From a virus: a stretch of DNA of 64,000 bases. This document shows, one piece after another, positions 49,533-61,327 of the stretch. The position numbers were made by a program, and so were the translations under genes. The notes below the pieces were generated by a model. The model had not been told where the DNA came from, searched no databases, and saw only the letters and a program-made list of their open reading frames with translations. Location of the stretch: positions 1 through 64,000 of the IMG/VR virus record IMGVR_UViG_3300042197_003184; one strand, 5' to 3'. Each line of letters begins with the position of its first letter. Position 1 is the stretch's first letter.

Positions 49533-51215
49533 ATGATAAATAAATCAATAAAAATTATCGACGGAGTTTGCTGTTCTTTTGCCATAAAGGATGGAATGTT
49601 AGCTCTGGGGCCTTCTGTATCTGGGTTTAAAACCCTAAGTATACATGATGAAAGTAAAATAATTCCTTATTTATGTCGAAACACTATCAGCACAGGAGTC
49701 GAATGGGAGGTTGGAATTGGCGAAGTTGTAGTGGTTGACGGGGTGGTTTGTGTAAGCAGAATTAGAGTGCTGTCTTCTTCTAATAATAATAACGTAGTAT
49801 CATTTACTGACCTTAAAGATCCAACATTTTTTATTGTGGCTAATGAGTACAGCTTTGATACCGCATTCAATAATTTGGTTAGTAAAAATACTGATTTTAA
49901 TGTTGATAATGTTAGAACCACTTATTTCGTAGACTCATCCAACCGAACGGTGACAGCAACACTTCCATCTGCTAAGAATAATCCCAATTTAGTTGTTGAG
50001 TTTAAATTATCTACTAGCAATAATTATTGTTATATTGTAACTAGTAACAAAGAATCCATAGATGGATTATCTACTGTAGTTCTAGATGGTAATAAAAAAT
50101 ATACCAAATTAATATCAACGGGTTATGATTGGACAGAACTTGTTAACCATATGATTGTTCCGCCAATGATAGCATCATTGCCTGAGCCAGAACTTTCTAC
50201 GCAGAACTTTGCTATGCTATCCTCCGTACCCGGTTCTGGTTTACCAAACGGACCACTAAACTCCGTACAGTTCAATAACAACGGACTATTCGATGGCGCA
50301 GACATCTATACTGCTCCAGGTTTTGTCTACTTTGGTGGTTCCGGTAGTACAGACTCTCACGCACAAATTGCCACTACCGGTAATCAACCAAATATTTTTA
50401 ATACTAAGTATACCGTATCAGATTTTATTGTAAGAGGCAGTTCTGTTCATAAGAATTTAATTTTTACTCACGACGGTAAACTTGGTATTAATATGCCATC
50501 CGGACTCAAGCCTAATACAGCTTTACATATTAATAACAATGGTTGTATAGACGGTATACGTTTAGAGAACAACAACAACTGCCACCCAGCATCACTGACC
50601 CTATATCATAAACCATCCACTGTTCCGCCAACAGGCACCATTGCTGCTCAAATCAATCTATCTGGTAAAAACAGTAATAACTACCAAACCAATTATGTAC
50701 AGTTAAAATCTAGAATTCTTAATAATATACTGGGAAGTACCGCTGGTGAATTCGTTTTATCTGTTGATAATTCTGGATCCATGAGAGACGTTTTGGTTGC
50801 CAATAAAGACTTTATGAGCATTAACTACGGCAATAATTCTATTAGAGTATCGACTTCCGGCACATTCATATCCGGACCAGTAGATATTTCTACTTTTAAT
50901 ATCGATGGTGGTGTGGTTGTATTTGGGGGTTTGTCTTCTGACAATAGTCCAAGTACAACGGTCACGCCGACCCCAACAGCTACCGAAACTCCTACTCCCA
51001 CACCGAGCGTTACTCCATTTAATACTCCAACAAATACCACAACTCCCACACCAACACCGACCCCAACGGCGACCCCAACCGAAACACCAACTAATACTCC
51101 ATCAGTAACCCCAACTGAAACTCCCACAGTAACGCCGACCGAAACACCAACGGTTACCCCAACTGAAACCCCAACACCGACCCCAACAGCAACTCCAATA
51201 GAAACTTCAGAATAA
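49533..51215 (+). CDS. Tail-tip/fibre protein with Thr-Pro stalk
   Basis: 560 residues. The N-terminal part is beta-rich ([31 protein letters not shown]). Residues 225-470 resemble phage fibre/appendage segments ([65 protein letters not shown]). Residues about 475-560 are Thr-Pro repeats ([15 protein letters not shown]…) forming an extended stalk with no terminal domain. First gene after the tape measure, where tail-tip proteins begin. It could be glycosylated on Thr. Function as fibre is inferred. Confidence 0.7.
   Translation: MINKSIKIIDGVCCSFAIKDGMLALGPSVSGFKTLSIHDESKIIPYLCRNTISTGVEWEVGIGEVVVVDGVVCVSRIRVLSSSNNNNVVSFTDLKDPTFFIVANEYSFDTAFNNLVSKNTDFNVDNVRTTYFVDSSNRTVTATLPSAKNNPNLVVEFKLSTSNNYCYIVTSNKESIDGLSTVVLDGNKKYTKLISTGYDWTELVNHMIVPPMIASLPEPELSTQNFAMLSSVPGSGLPNGPLNSVQFNNNGLFDGADIYTAPGFVYFGGSGSTDSHAQIATTGNQPNIFNTKYTVSDFIVRGSSVHKNLIFTHDGKLGINMPSGLKPNTALHINNNGCIDGIRLENNNNCHPASLTLYHKPSTVPPTGTIAAQINLSGKNSNNYQTNYVQLKSRILNNILGSTAGEFVLSVDNSGSMRDVLVANKDFMSINYGNNSIRVSTSGTFISGPVDISTFNIDGGVVVFGGLSSDNSPSTTVTPTPTATETPTPTPSVTPFNTPTNTTTPTPTPTPTATPTETPTNTPSVTPTETPTVTPTETPTVTPTETPTPTPTATPIETSE
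50959..51211 (+). repeat. Thr-Pro coding repeat tract 1
   Basis: Degenerate 6- and 12-bp repeats (ACNCCNACN, GAAACNCCN) coding TPT, TET and TNT units. Codon choice varies between units, so protein sequence rather than DNA sequence has been kept. Confidence 0.9.
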
Positions 51216-51231
51216 ACATCGGAGCTAAACA

Positions 51232-51732
51232 ATGAGCTTTATATTCAAAAGAGATTTAACTACTACAAATGCACCGCTAGATAGTCAATTAGATATTGGT
51301 GAGTTTGGCTTTAATGCCAAAACAGGTATTCTATATGGTAGAAGATTAGACGGTAAGATTATTAAGTTTATGTCCGTAGCTATAGATGATACTTCGCCAG
51401 CTAGTGATATGTTGCGATTTGTTCCTATCATAAAGTTTTCGGATGTTTCCGGCTTCTGTTGTAATGGAGATTCTGTTATTGTAACAGTAGACAATCTTTT
51501 GGTTAACGAGTCGTACACTTATTTGGTTACAGACATGGTAGCCGGTTCAACAAGTTATCTTAGCGTTAGTAGTGGTATTATGAGTCCTATCACAAGCTCT
51601 CGAAGAGAAGTATCTATTAATATAGGTATTAGTAATATTCAAAACAATGCTCTAATCAAGTTTAGTGTGCTAAAAGATGGCGTAATCTTATCAGAAAATA
51701 TTCTCCCAATTTGTTGCACCACCTGCTCATAG
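51232..51732 (+). CDS. Virion Ig-like protein, 166 aa
   Basis: 166 residues. The N-terminus [31 protein letters not shown] is like fibre or baseplate-bound segments. Residues 65-166 form an Ig-like beta sandwich that ends [10 protein letters not shown], comparable with the first domains of the next two adhesins, which end in CGSLCD and CGDLCS. Likely a tail-tip component sharing one domain family with them. GGAG lies 8 nt before the ATG. Confidence 0.6.
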   Translation: MSFIFKRDLTTTNAPLDSQLDIGEFGFNAKTGILYGRRLDGKIIKFMSVAIDDTSPASDMLRFVPIIKFSDVSGFCCNGDSVIVTVDNLLVNESYTYLVTDMVAGSTSYLSVSSGIMSPITSSRREVSINIGISNIQNNALIKFSVLKDGVILSENILPICCTTCS

Positions 51733-51745
51733 GATATCCAATCAA

Positions 51746-54019
51746 ATGCCAAAAACGTTTAAGGTTCAGTATCCTGCTAATGTTTGCGAAAGCGGAGCAT
51801 TAATATCTTTTACCGGTATTAATGTTTTAAAACCTAACAATAATTATTTAATTTTCTTTTACCAGGTTAATAGCATACCTTTCGGATATGTACAATTCAA
51901 TCCATCATATTACTACCTGAAGCCTATCAACGAAGACCCTGTATCAATCCATACTTATGCTAAAATTTTAACAAATAACAGTCCAAATAATTCTAGTAGT
52001 AGCATTATTGAATTATCTATTTGGGATGCCAATACAAAATTAGTTTTTGATGACAATGACACCCCCGTTTATAGAGAAAGATGTAATATCAAATGCGGTA
52101 GTTTATGTGATCCCAGCGGCGTACCTGTCTATTCCTCAGAAGTTGCTGCTAGACTGCCGTCTCCTACGCCCACATTAACCGCTACCATAACCCCCACTAT
52201 TAGTATAACCCCAACCGTTAGTTCTAGTCCCACCCAAACACCAACCAACACTCCCACACCGACACTGACTCCCACAGTAACTCCTACTGTTACCGAGACA
52301 CCAACCAATACCCCGACATCTTCACCAACCAATACTCCCAGTATTACTCCTAGCGTTACTCCGACCATTACACCAACCATTACCGAAACCCCAACTCATA
52401 CACCCACACCAACAGAAACTCCCACCAACACACCCACTCCAACCGAAACCCCGACTAACACTCCGACTCCAACAGAAACCCCAACCAATACTCCGACACC
52501 CACAGAAACCCCCACCAATACCCCTACTCCTAGTATAACCCCCACAGAGACGCCTACTGTAACACCAACAGAAACACCTACGCCTACTGTAACTATAACA
52601 CCTACCGAAACACCTACGGTTACTCCTACTGACACTCCTACGCCAACACCAACCGAGACGCCAACCAACACACCTACTGAGACACCAACGGTAACACCTA
52701 CTGAAACGCCTACACCAACACCAACGGTGACTCCGACAGAAACACCAACACTCACTCCTACTGAAACTCCCACAGAAACACCAACCAATACTCCGTCGGT
52801 TACCCCAACCGAAACACCAACGGTCACCCCAACCGAAACACCAACAGCTACCCCAACCGAAACACCAACTTCTACACCAACCGAAACCCCAACCAATACC
52901 CCGACCTCTACGCCAACACCTACTGTTACTCCAACAGTGACCGAAACTCCAACCAACACCCCTACTCCTTCTAATATAGCATTAGACTGGAAGCTTCTTG
53001 GTTCTTATTATTGGCCCAGAACGAAACTAAGTATTGATCAAACTATCAGCACTGCCAGTGTCAATAATGTTTCTACTAATGTTAGTGGTTTTAATGGAGG
53101 ATTTATAGGCGGAGTCTTGCTCGAAGACGGTAGAGTGTTTTGTGTTCCTTCCGACGGTACCGTTGCAAATATTTATAATCCCAACACAAATAGTATTACC
53201 GTTCCCAATGGCAGCTATGCTGGTAACAACGCCTATAGAGGCGGAGTATTAATGCATGACGGCAGAGTATTTATGGTCCCACACAATAGTACATCTGCCC
53301 TGATATATAATTCCTCAACTAACACCACTAGTACACCTATTGGTACATATCCAGGAAATGCGGCATTTTTTGGTGGAGTGGTTTTACCGGACGGTAGAGT
53401 ATTCTGCATTCCACACAACAGCACTTCTGCAATAATTTACAATCCAATTACTAATACAACCTCAAATGCTATCGGATCATTCCCTGGTGCAGAAGGCTTT
53501 GCCGGAGGAGTATTAATGTCTGACGGCAGGGTATTCTGCGTACCATATTCTTCCTCGACAGCTAGAATATATGATCCAAATACCAATGCTGTTACTGTAG
53601 CAGGTGGGACTTATTCTGGTAAATATAATGGCGGAGTTTTATTGCCAGACGGTAAGATTTTCTGTGTACCATATGGCGCTACCCAAGCAGTAGTATATAA
53701 TCCTTCTAATAATACTGTATCTACTGTAGGCGGTATATCATATACAGGAGCTAGTTCAGCTCACTTTGGGGGAGTTTTATTACCAGACGGTAGGGTATTA
53801 TGTGTGCCGTTTGGTTCTAGTAATTTGCGCATATATAATCCTGCCAATAATACTACACTAGAGTTGTCAGGCTATTCCACATATGCATATTCCGGTGCTG
53901 TTGTGATGTTGGATGGTAGGGTATTATTAATACCAAAAACCAGTAATGGTCGCTTATACGGAGGAAATACTGGTTTTGATAGAAATGTTAGCTTGTCTTC
54001 TTACTATAATAAATTATAA
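51746..54019 (+). CDS. Adhesin: Ig-like base, Thr-Pro stalk, beta-propeller head
   Basis: 757 residues. Residues 1-130: Ig-like domain ending [14 protein letters not shown]. Residues 137-410: Thr-Pro stalk of TPT, TET and TNT units. Residues 430-757: seven repeats of about 43 residues with [28 protein letters not shown], the pattern of Kelch-like beta-propeller blades, making a seven-bladed disc. This arrangement fits a receptor-binding or glycan-binding tail fibre. Repeats carry conserved VFCVP Cys and IYNP. No signal peptide. No ribosome site stronger than ATCCAATCAA was seen. Calls rest on repeat structure. Confidence 0.75.
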   Translation: MPKTFKVQYPANVCESGALISFTGINVLKPNNNYLIFFYQVNSIPFGYVQFNPSYYYLKPINEDPVSIHTYAKILTNNSPNNSSSSIIELSIWDANTKLVFDDNDTPVYRERCNIKCGSLCDPSGVPVYSSEVAARLPSPTPTLTATITPTISITPTVSSSPTQTPTNTPTPTLTPTVTPTVTETPTNTPTSSPTNTPSITPSVTPTITPTITETPTHTPTPTETPTNTPTPTETPTNTPTPTETPTNTPTPTETPTNTPTPSITPTETPTVTPTETPTPTVTITPTETPTVTPTDTPTPTPTETPTNTPTETPTVTPTETPTPTPTVTPTETPTLTPTETPTETPTNTPSVTPTETPTVTPTETPTATPTETPTSTPTETPTNTPTSTPTPTVTPTVTETPTNTPTPSNIALDWKLLGSYYWPRTKLSIDQTISTASVNNVSTNVSGFNGGFIGGVLLEDGRVFCVPSDGTVANIYNPNTNSITVPNGSYAGNNAYRGGVLMHDGRVFMVPHNSTSALIYNSSTNTTSTPIGTYPGNAAFFGGVVLPDGRVFCIPHNSTSAIIYNPITNTTSNAIGSFPGAEGFAGGVLMSDGRVFCVPYSSSTARIYDPNTNAVTVAGGTYSGKYNGGVLLPDGKIFCVPYGATQAVVYNPSNNTVSTVGGISYTGASSAHFGGVLLPDGRVLCVPFGSSNLRIYNPANNTTLELSGYSTYAYSGAVVMLDGRVLLIPKTSNGRLYGGNTGFDRNVSLSSYYNKL
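52156..52970 (+). repeat. Thr-Pro coding repeat tract 2
   Basis: About 815 bp of degenerate repeats coding Thr-Pro stalk ([20 protein letters not shown] and so on). The opposite strand shows long open frames of Val-Gly repeats that are by-products of this composition. Confidence 0.9.
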
Positions 54020-54030
54020 GGAATAGAGTA

Positions 54031-54255
54031 ATGATTGTTTATGAAAAAGATAATCAAATTGCATTGGTAACATTAATACACGACAATGGCTATATTGTTT
54101 CGGTATATAATTCTTTCGAGGATTTTGTGTCTGGATCTTCTCCTACTCAAAGCTATGAATTAAATGGCACTGTTAATCAGGATAATATCCTAACTATTTT
54201 ACCAAACTGGCAAATATCTCATAGAGATGATAATACATGGGAAAAAATTAATTAG
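54031..54255 (+). CDS. Small virion-region protein, 74 aa
   Basis: 74 residues, beta-type (MIVYEKDNQIALVTLIHDNGYIVSVYNSFEDF, ENNTWEKIN-like end). Not recognised. AAGGA lies 8 nt before the ATG. Sits between two adhesin genes. Possibly a chaperone or minor fibre part. Confidence 0.55.
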   Translation: MIVYEKDNQIALVTLIHDNGYIVSVYNSFEDFVSGSSPTQSYELNGTVNQDNILTILPNWQISHRDDNTWEKIN

Positions 54256-54282
54256 ATAATTTAATATAAGGAATTTGCTAGT

Positions 54283-57200
54283 ATGCCGTTTAAGAAAGTA
54301 GTAGACCCATCAGTAGCATACAAAGGATTTACTCTTAGTTTTTTAAAACTACCAGTAGAAACGGGTAAAAACTATCAGGTAGTAGTTACAGAAATATCTA
54401 AGATACCTAAGCGTACTACCGTAGCTATTAATCCTAGAAATCAAACAATCATGTCTGATGATGAATTTCTAGATATTAGTATATTTGTTAGAATACGTAC
54501 TAATTATACATTAGATAATTCTAGTGAGTGTATTTTTGGTATAACATTAATAGATATAGATACAGAAACAGAGGTTTATACAGACTATGCTGTGGTTCAG
54601 TGTGGGGATTTGTGTTCCGTCGATGGACAGCCTAGAGTCTCCGCTGTGCCAACAAAAACTCCTACTCCAACACCCACTCAGACACCAACAGCTACGCTAG
54701 TTATATATGGTATAACCAAGGATTCTATTACTCTTGTTGATGGTGGTCAAAACTATAAAGTTGGTGATACTTTTAATGTTTCTGATAATCAAGGAGGTAG
54801 TGGTGGGCAAATTACGGTTACACAGGTTGATCAAAATGGGAAGATTTTAGATTTTACCGTCTCCAATCAGGGTTCTAATTTTAAGGACACTCCTCAAGTA
54901 ACAGATGGGAATTTGCAGAACAACGGGTCTGGGGCTGTTTTTCAAGGGAATACCGGTAATTTTGCTCCCGTTGGCGGAGGCGGTGCTCCTCCGGGACCGC
55001 CACCCGGACCACCGCCCCCACCTCCTCCGGGACCACCACCTGGACCTCCTCCGGGACCACCACCTGGACCTCCTCCGCCCGGACCTCCTCCGGGACCACC
55101 ACCCGGACCTCCTCCGGGACCGCCGCCCGGCCCTCCTCCTCCTCCGCCTGGCCCACCTCCTCCACCCGGACCTCCGCCTGGCCCACCTCCTCCTCCACCC
55201 GGACCACCACCCGGACCTCCACCCGGACCACCACCCGGACCTCCTCCGGGACCACCACCCGGCCCACCTCCGGGACCGCCACCCGGCCCACCTCCGGGAC
55301 CGCCACCCGGCCCACCTCCGGGACCGCCACCCGGCCCACCTCCGGGACCGCCACCCGGCCCACCGCCCCCACCTCCTCCGGGACAACAAGACCTTACTCA
55401 GTCTATTCTGTTGTATGCTTGTGAAATCCCCAACACATACAATGCCACCACAAGAAGGAAAAAGGGACGCCTACATTGGACCAATGTTCCTGGAGGATTT
55501 ACATACATAGTCATCGAAGCCAGCTATGATAATGGTGCTTATAGTAGACTATCTAGCTTTAGAGCAACCGGCTCCGGATTTATTATTGTAGATTTATTTG
55601 CTAGATATGGTAGTCAACAATACAAAATTTATTTAGAAAATAGAAGCACTAACAATTATTCTAAATCAGAAATATACGCACTATCTAATATCGTGTCATT
55701 CTCTAAGGGACCCATCTGTCCTGCTAAACTACCTTGGGAAACCGGGTCTGGCGGACCACCTCCGCCGCCACCAGGACCACCTGGACCACCGCCCGGACCA
55801 CCGCCCGGACCATCATCTGAGGATTCAGATTGGCCTTGGGAAGCATTACCTCCTCCACCAAGACAACCTAATACCCCAACGCCTACCAAAACACCCACCG
55901 TTACTCCAACCAATACCACTACGCCTACTACTACGCCAACAAATAGTCCGTCTCCTTCTATCACTCCGACGGAAACACCAACCAATACCCCCACTACTTC
56001 TGAGACACCAACTAACACACCAACGAACAGTCAGACACCAACGCCGACTGTAACTTTCGGTTTTGTGCCATCACCAACACCTACGCCTACGGAAACCCCA
56101 ACCAATACTCCAACCCCAGACACCCCAACTCCAACACCAACAGAAAGTCTTACGCCAACCCCCACGGTTTCTCCCTCAGAAACTCCTACAAACACCCCTT
56201 CCAATACCTGTACGCCATCTATCACCCCCTCTATTACTCCAACGATTTCTCTCACCCCAACTAACACCCCAACCGTTACTCCAACAGCGAGCGTACCGTG
56301 CTGTAATTTCCAGTGCTACTATTCTTTAGTTGCTCCATCGAATTGGTCTGTTACCAATGAAAACACCAACGGATATCTTCAATTACAGGATGAATTCGGG
56401 GACAATACATTGCCTTGGGAGTGTCGTCTATATGGTGGTAATGACGAGCAATATACTGATCAGTATGGTATTACTAAACTTTCTATCAAAATACCAGAAG
56501 ATACCTATCTTTTCTTTTCGTGGGCCTATATCACACAAGACGCAGCTAGATGGGATGCTTGTGGATATTTTATTAATGAAGAATATACAGAATTAGACAA
56601 CGGAGACCCTTACGAAACACTACCTCATTCTGGTAGTATTCAGATGATTAGGGTTTATCCGGATGATATATTTGGTTTTTACATATCTACTGAAGATAAT
56701 TCCAATGGTAGGGGTATTTTAAAGATCAGAGACTTCAATACATACGCTTGCGATCTTATAAATCCCAATAGAGAGACTGTTGGGGGTGAAGGTGCGGGGC
56801 CAGGACCGGGGCCAGGACCGGGGCCAGGACCGGGGCCAGGACCGGGACCAGGACCAGGACCGGGGCCAGGACCGGGGCCAGGACCAGGACCGGGGCCAGG
56901 ACCGGGGCCAGGACCGGGTGGTAGACCACTATCTCCATTTGAAGACGATTTCTCTGGACAGGTTATTTGTTTAGCAGAAAATATCAATGTTTCTGTGTCT
57001 AGTGATAGTCAGTATTATTTATTTGAGATGGTCGATTCTCATCAGGTGTTTGATCCTACTGACTCCAATCAAAAATTAGGATTTAGCACTGGGGTATATA
57101 TTTTTAATAATATTCCAGCCAGTTTCCCGATGGCTATATTGAACGGGAATGAAGCCTTTAATTACTTTGTAGAGTATACAGGAACAAACGTAGTAAATGC

Positions 57201-59538
57201 AACAACAGAGGACGGAGATTATGCCTTCTATCATGGACAGTTAACAATGACTGTTTATGGATATGATTATATCTTTGACGAGAATGGTAATCCTCCAGCC
57301 ACTGTCTTTAGTTATAGTTCTTCTAACAACGGCTACATGGGAGGTTTACAGAGATTGGTTTATCGTCCAGAACACTGTAACTGGCCGACCCCAACACCTA
57401 CGCAAACAAATATAGACTGGAACAGTCCAACTCCAACTACGACACTAACTCCGACGCCGACAGTAACTTTTGGCTATGACCCAACGCCAACAGCTACACG
57501 TACTCAGCCACCCACTAGGACACCAACTAAGACTCCTACCAACACCCCAACACCGGGCTTATCCCCCACCCTAACATCTACTCCAACACCAACGCCAGTT
57601 ACCCCAACACCCACAAAAACACCAACAAGAACCCCGACCGTTACACCAACTAAGGGACTAACACAAACCCCCACCACTACGCCTACAACTACTCCAACGT
57701 CTTCGATAACGAGAACGGTTACTCCCTCCATAACCCCAACTCAAACTGTTACCCCGACCGTAACTAAATCTCAAACCCCAACACCCACGGTTACTGCTAC
57801 CAACACCCCGACCCCAAGTATTACGCCTACCACCAGCAGAATACCCAACAATTTATTATCTACTTATTTAAGTGATGAGGTTTTTGGTACAGACACGGGT
57901 TCGTACGTTATAAATAACTATTTAGAACAGCACTCTTTATTTATTAATAATTATGGTCAGTTGTTAAATAATTATCTGGTCCCCGAAGCCCTAAACATTA
58001 CCAACGTTTCATCTGTTTTAAATACATATCTAGACTTTGATACCCTATCGGTGAGAACCGCCCCATATGAGTATTTCAGATTTTCTTCTGTACGTAGCGA
58101 AACTTTGGTAGAGAAAATAGACACCCCGTCCGACGTTATACTCTCAGAGGCTGATCAACAACCCTTTAGATTAAAGTTGTCTGATACAGATATAGTGTCA
58201 TCGTTATCAGACCAACAACCGTTCAATCTCAGGGTGTTGGATACGGACGTATTGGTTGGACAATCTATCGCCCACGCCTTGGATGCGAAAATTAATGAAA
58301 CAACAGTTATTCAGGGTGCGATAGACGATGCGGTTGTTTATATTAGAGATAATCCCGAAAATATTGTTAATCAAAGTATTATTAATACGGAAATAGCTTT
58401 TAATAGAATAATTTTTGATTATTTAACTATCTATGACCATATAAGTTCGGAAGTGTTTTACAATAAGCCAACTGTTGGTACCAAAGACAATTTATTAACA
58501 TCAATAGTAAGCGATGAAGCTATGCTGCTGCGTAACAGCGTTTTGAACTTCTTTATTGGTGATCATATTAGTCACGAGCTACTATTTAGTAGAAATACTA
58601 GTGAAATACAACTAGTGGATGAAAATCTAAACATAGAGATTCCACGATACTTATTAATCACTAATGACTACATTCATATCGATCATACATCATGTGAAAT
58701 CGTTAATATATACAAAACATCATCAGAAAAGGCTATGTCTAGTAGCTCTTTTGGTTTTGATGTTATTTCTAAGTTACAGAACACCGATATAGAGTACGAC
58801 AGTATAAGGTTCTCTAAAAACTCCAGCATAGTATTGAGACAAAAGATATCTGATGAGCAATTTATATCTCAATATCACCACCAAGAGGTTTTAAATATTG
58901 CAGAACCCGACGCTCTTATAGGATCTAATCAGGACCAACAAGTACTGGTAATAATACCCACACCAGAAATTTCTATCATAGATCAGTCTTCGGATCAATT
59001 AGCTACTCTATTGTATTTACAAAACGTATCCGTTATGTTGTCTGTAACGGCACAGGTTACTTTTGACCAGGCTTTGTCGTATCAGTGGCAAAAACTAATC
59101 AATAATGAATATCAAGATATTATTGGTGCCATCAATAATACGTTATTAATTAGTAATTTAGTTTTATCTGATAATAATAGTAGATACAGAGTAAGAATTG
59201 ACGCAACCGGAGGTGCAACGTCTATCTATAGCAATAGTATATTGTTAACTGTTGATCCTATGACGCCTACACCAACCCCAACAGTTACCGCTACCGTCAC
59301 CCCAACTCCTTCTTTCACCCCAACACCTAATAGAATATCTGAGCCTGATGCTCCTAGGAACCTTGTGGCATATGGAGCGAACGAACAGATAGTTATGTTC
59401 TGGTCACCTCCGGCTTACGATGGTCGTCGAGAAATTATAGACCACATTATTGAATATACTCCAGTACCCAGTCAAACCCCCACGGAAACACCCACTAACA
59501 CACCAACACCCACACCCTCAGTAACGCCTTCTTTATGA
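54283..59538 (+). CDS. Giant mosaic adhesin, 1751 aa
   Basis: Domains in order: Ig-like base (1-125, ending CGDLCS); short TP linker; Gly-rich beta domain (145-230, [25 protein letters not shown]); PPG/PPPG tract (about 235-367); FnIII-like domain (368-480); short PPG and TP stalk; a Cys-rich beta domain (672-830, [10 protein letters not shown]…); a Gly-Pro tract (835-880); a further beta domain (881-1035); TP stalk; a repeat-like beta region (1185-1585) with recurring 'S-E-x-L/F' turns; an Ig-like domain (1585-1660); a truncated FnIII (about 1687-1725) ending in TP. Likely a long tail appendage. No enzyme motif. AAGGA lies 11 nt before the ATG. Confidence 0.75.
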   Translation: MPFKKVVDPSVAYKGFTLSFLKLPVETGKNYQVVVTEISKIPKRTTVAINPRNQTIMSDDEFLDISIFVRIRTNYTLDNSSECIFGITLIDIDTETEVYTDYAVVQCGDLCSVDGQPRVSAVPTKTPTPTPTQTPTATLVIYGITKDSITLVDGGQNYKVGDTFNVSDNQGGSGGQITVTQVDQNGKILDFTVSNQGSNFKDTPQVTDGNLQNNGSGAVFQGNTGNFAPVGGGGAPPGPPPGPPPPPPPGPPPGPPPGPPPGPPPPGPPPGPPPGPPPGPPPGPPPPPPGPPPPPGPPPGPPPPPPGPPPGPPPGPPPGPPPGPPPGPPPGPPPGPPPGPPPGPPPGPPPGPPPGPPPGPPPPPPPGQQDLTQSILLYACEIPNTYNATTRRKKGRLHWTNVPGGFTYIVIEASYDNGAYSRLSSFRATGSGFIIVDLFARYGSQQYKIYLENRSTNNYSKSEIYALSNIVSFSKGPICPAKLPWETGSGGPPPPPPGPPGPPPGPPPGPSSEDSDWPWEALPPPPRQPNTPTPTKTPTVTPTNTTTPTTTPTNSPSPSITPTETPTNTPTTSETPTNTPTNSQTPTPTVTFGFVPSPTPTPTETPTNTPTPDTPTPTPTESLTPTPTVSPSETPTNTPSNTCTPSITPSITPTISLTPTNTPTVTPTASVPCCNFQCYYSLVAPSNWSVTNENTNGYLQLQDEFGDNTLPWECRLYGGNDEQYTDQYGITKLSIKIPEDTYLFFSWAYITQDAARWDACGYFINEEYTELDNGDPYETLPHSGSIQMIRVYPDDIFGFYISTEDNSNGRGILKIRDFNTYACDLINPNRETVGGEGAGPGPGPGPGPGPGPGPGPGPGPGPGPGPGPGPGPGPGPGPGGRPLSPFEDDFSGQVICLAENINVSVSSDSQYYLFEMVDSHQVFDPTDSNQKLGFSTGVYIFNNIPASFPMAILNGNEAFNYFVEYTGTNVVNATTEDGDYAFYHGQLTMTVYGYDYIFDENGNPPATVFSYSSSNNGYMGGLQRLVYRPEHCNWPTPTPTQTNIDWNSPTPTTTLTPTPTVTFGYDPTPTATRTQPPTRTPTKTPTNTPTPGLSPTLTSTPTPTPVTPTPTKTPTRTPTVTPTKGLTQTPTTTPTTTPTSSITRTVTPSITPTQTVTPTVTKSQTPTPTVTATNTPTPSITPTTSRIPNNLLSTYLSDEVFGTDTGSYVINNYLEQHSLFINNYGQLLNNYLVPEALNITNVSSVLNTYLDFDTLSVRTAPYEYFRFSSVRSETLVEKIDTPSDVILSEADQQPFRLKLSDTDIVSSLSDQQPFNLRVLDTDVLVGQSIAHALDAKINETTVIQGAIDDAVVYIRDNPENIVNQSIINTEIAFNRIIFDYLTIYDHISSEVFYNKPTVGTKDNLLTSIVSDEAMLLRNSVLNFFIGDHISHELLFSRNTSEIQLVDENLNIEIPRYLLITNDYIHIDHTSCEIVNIYKTSSEKAMSSSSFGFDVISKLQNTDIEYDSIRFSKNSSIVLRQKISDEQFISQYHHQEVLNIAEPDALIGSNQDQQVLVIIPTPEISIIDQSSDQLATLLYLQNVSVMLSVTAQVTFDQALSYQWQKLINNEYQDIIGAINNTLLISNLVLSDNNSRYRVRIDATGGATSIYSNSILLTVDPMTPTPTPTVTATVTPTPSFTPTPNRISEPDAPRNLVAYGANEQIVMFWSPPAYDGRREIIDHIIEYTPVPSQTPTETPTNTPTPTPSVTPSL
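54985..55385 (+). repeat. PPG/PPPG coding tract
   Basis: About 400 bp of C/G-rich repeats coding (PPG)n and PPPG. Several 24-bp units (CACCTCCGGGACCGCCACCC type) are identical in tandem near 55260-55370, showing recent expansion. Much richer in G and C than neighbours. Confidence 0.9.
56787..56920 (+). repeat. Gly-Pro microsatellite tract
   Basis: Twelve-base units (GGACCGGGGCCA and the variant GGACCAGGACCG) coding (GP)n for about 45 residues. Almost perfect, so copy number likely varies by slippage. Confidence 0.9.
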
Positions 59539-59567
59539 AAAATTGGTTATATTTTTTAGTATAAGTT

Positions 59568-59584
59568 GGTGTATTGCTTATATA
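59568..59584 (+). promoter_or_regulatory. Late promoter candidate
   Basis: GGTGTA (59568-59573) followed by TATATA (59579-59584) in the 108-nt gap before the next gene. Same motif as in five other late gaps. Confidence 0.35.
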
Positions 59585-59646
59585 GGAAATCTAGACTATA
59601 ATCAATTAGACCCTCAATTTATCTCTTAATAGGAGTTAACATACAC

Positions 59647-61296
59647 ATGGTATCTACAATCTTTTTTGATGGTTTCGGACCCCACGGCGGCGAGCACATA
59701 GGACAGATTGACCCTGTGTATTGGAATTATAATAGTGGAGCTTCTCTAAGCGGTTATCGTAATGATAGAGCCCAAAGCACAATAAACGGAACATCTAATG
59801 GTCTTGACTTTATGGGACACACATTTGGTTCTGTGGTTAGGCTTGATAACCATGTTGCAACAAGTAATAGGTCCTACCTTAAGGCGTCTAATTTTCCAGC
59901 AGTATTTTCTGCACAAGACACAGCCTTTGGTATGGGTTTCTTTATCAATAAAATAGCTACGGACTCTGTAGCCAGACCAGACTCCACAAGCGGAACCAAT
60001 TATGCATCTGCTTTATTGAACTTAATTAATAGAGATAATAGTGTTGATAATAATATTCTAAAACTAGAGGCTGTTCATTTGGGATCGCTTGGCTATCCCA
60101 ACAACAACCCCAAAATGGGACTGAAGGTATATCAAACGGTTGATGGTTTGGATGAGGCGATGGGGACCTTTACTTTTGATGTTTGGGGTGCTCCATGGTA
60201 TACAGAACAAAATCCTAATAATGTATCCACTAATTATCAACGCACAATAGGTGCCTATAATTATAAGTATGGTGGTTTGTATACAGAAATTTGTGTGATG
60301 AAAGACGCTAGTACGGTTGCCGATGTGACGGCCACAGTAAGCGGTTCGGTTTCATCTGGATCGACTGTTGTGGTATTGAATTCTGTGACGGGCTTATCTG
60401 TTGGTATGGCTGTTGTATCAGGAACTTCTGGAATTCCCAACAATACCTCCATCCAGTCAATAGACACCAACAATGTCTCTATAACCCTCAGTTCTGCTAC
60501 AACATCAACACTAGCCGATGCTTCTTCGCTAGGCTTTACTAAAAAAACATACTCTTTGCAAATCAAAGTTAACGGTATGAATTTATTGGTTGATGGAACC
60601 ACCAATGACAAAAAGATTTATCTCAAAAATAACTGGAGTACTTTTTCTAATAAGTATTTCAACAGTTGCGTGTTTTATGGAGCAAGAGTTCCGACGGACC
60701 CCAATGGAGGCACCCCTAATCCATTGGCTTATTCTTATATTCATAACGGACAAGTAATTAATCAAGGATATATGTACGAAACATATATTGATAATATCTA
60801 TATTGTTGGTGGTCTGAACGATCAAGACTGCTTCTTAGGTCCTACCACCAAGGTATTCAATATTGCACCAGTTGCTGGATCAACAGTTAATACCAACAAC
60901 GAATGGCAAGCCTTTAATCTGCAATGGGATACCAATACCAGTATCGAAGAAAATCTTAAAGATAGCAATGGTGATAGGTCATATGTTTATACAGAGATTA
61001 ACGGAGCAGTATTGGCTATGGACATGGCAAATATTCCTGATAATCCTAATTATGCTGTTGGGGGTATTAAAATCACTAATAGTGTAAGAAAGTCCAACAA
61101 AGACACATCATTCACGAATGTTTGGGGATCTGGTAATACTCTAGCAGATATTACTCCTATTGGTACTAATTTTGCGGTTAACAACAATCATTACGAATAC
61201 AAAAACCAGTATTTCTTAAATAATCCAGTAACCAATCAACCATGGACATTTACTGATATCAATGGGGGTAAATTTGGTATTAAGAAAACACAGTAA
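59647..61296 (+). CDS. Tail/baseplate structural protein, 549 aa
   Basis: 549 residues, beta-rich, starting MVSTIFFDGFGPHGGEHIGQIDPVYWNYNSG. A surface segment (TATVSGSVSSGSTVVVLNSVTGLSVGMAVVSGTSG) has the beta-turn pattern of an inserted Ig-like loop. Around residues 55-80 there is GHTFGSVVRLDNH. No family is recognised. Position in the tail-tip module and lack of catalytic motifs suggest a structural or receptor-binding role. GGAG lies 12 nt before the ATG. Confidence 0.6.
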   Translation: MVSTIFFDGFGPHGGEHIGQIDPVYWNYNSGASLSGYRNDRAQSTINGTSNGLDFMGHTFGSVVRLDNHVATSNRSYLKASNFPAVFSAQDTAFGMGFFINKIATDSVARPDSTSGTNYASALLNLINRDNSVDNNILKLEAVHLGSLGYPNNNPKMGLKVYQTVDGLDEAMGTFTFDVWGAPWYTEQNPNNVSTNYQRTIGAYNYKYGGLYTEICVMKDASTVADVTATVSGSVSSGSTVVVLNSVTGLSVGMAVVSGTSGIPNNTSIQSIDTNNVSITLSSATTSTLADASSLGFTKKTYSLQIKVNGMNLLVDGTTNDKKIYLKNNWSTFSNKYFNSCVFYGARVPTDPNGGTPNPLAYSYIHNGQVINQGYMYETYIDNIYIVGGLNDQDCFLGPTTKVFNIAPVAGSTVNTNNEWQAFNLQWDTNTSIEENLKDSNGDRSYVYTEINGAVLAMDMANIPDNPNYAVGGIKITNSVRKSNKDTSFTNVWGSGNTLADITPIGTNFAVNNNHYEYKNQYFLNNPVTNQPWTFTDINGGKFGIKKTQ

Positions 61297-61327
61297 GTTT
61301 TAATTTTTATCAAGGACATACGATACC

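Noticed and set aside
50825-52959. Leftward open frames with Val-Gly repeats (50825-51232, 52129-52380, 52396-52959)
   Set aside because: Antisense shadows of Thr-Pro repeats: codon ACN-CCN read backwards gives GGN-GTN. No ribosome sites or independent signals.
54847-57731. Arg/Trp-rich, Leu/Arg/His-rich and Val-Gly frames over and after the PPG and GP tracts
   Set aside because: By-products of GC-rich tandem repeats in all frames. The rightward adhesin frame has continuous domains across them.
50900-59540. Diversity-generating retroelement acting on the adhesins
   Set aside because: No reverse transcriptase and no template/variable repeat pair seen. Variation here is simple tandem repeats.
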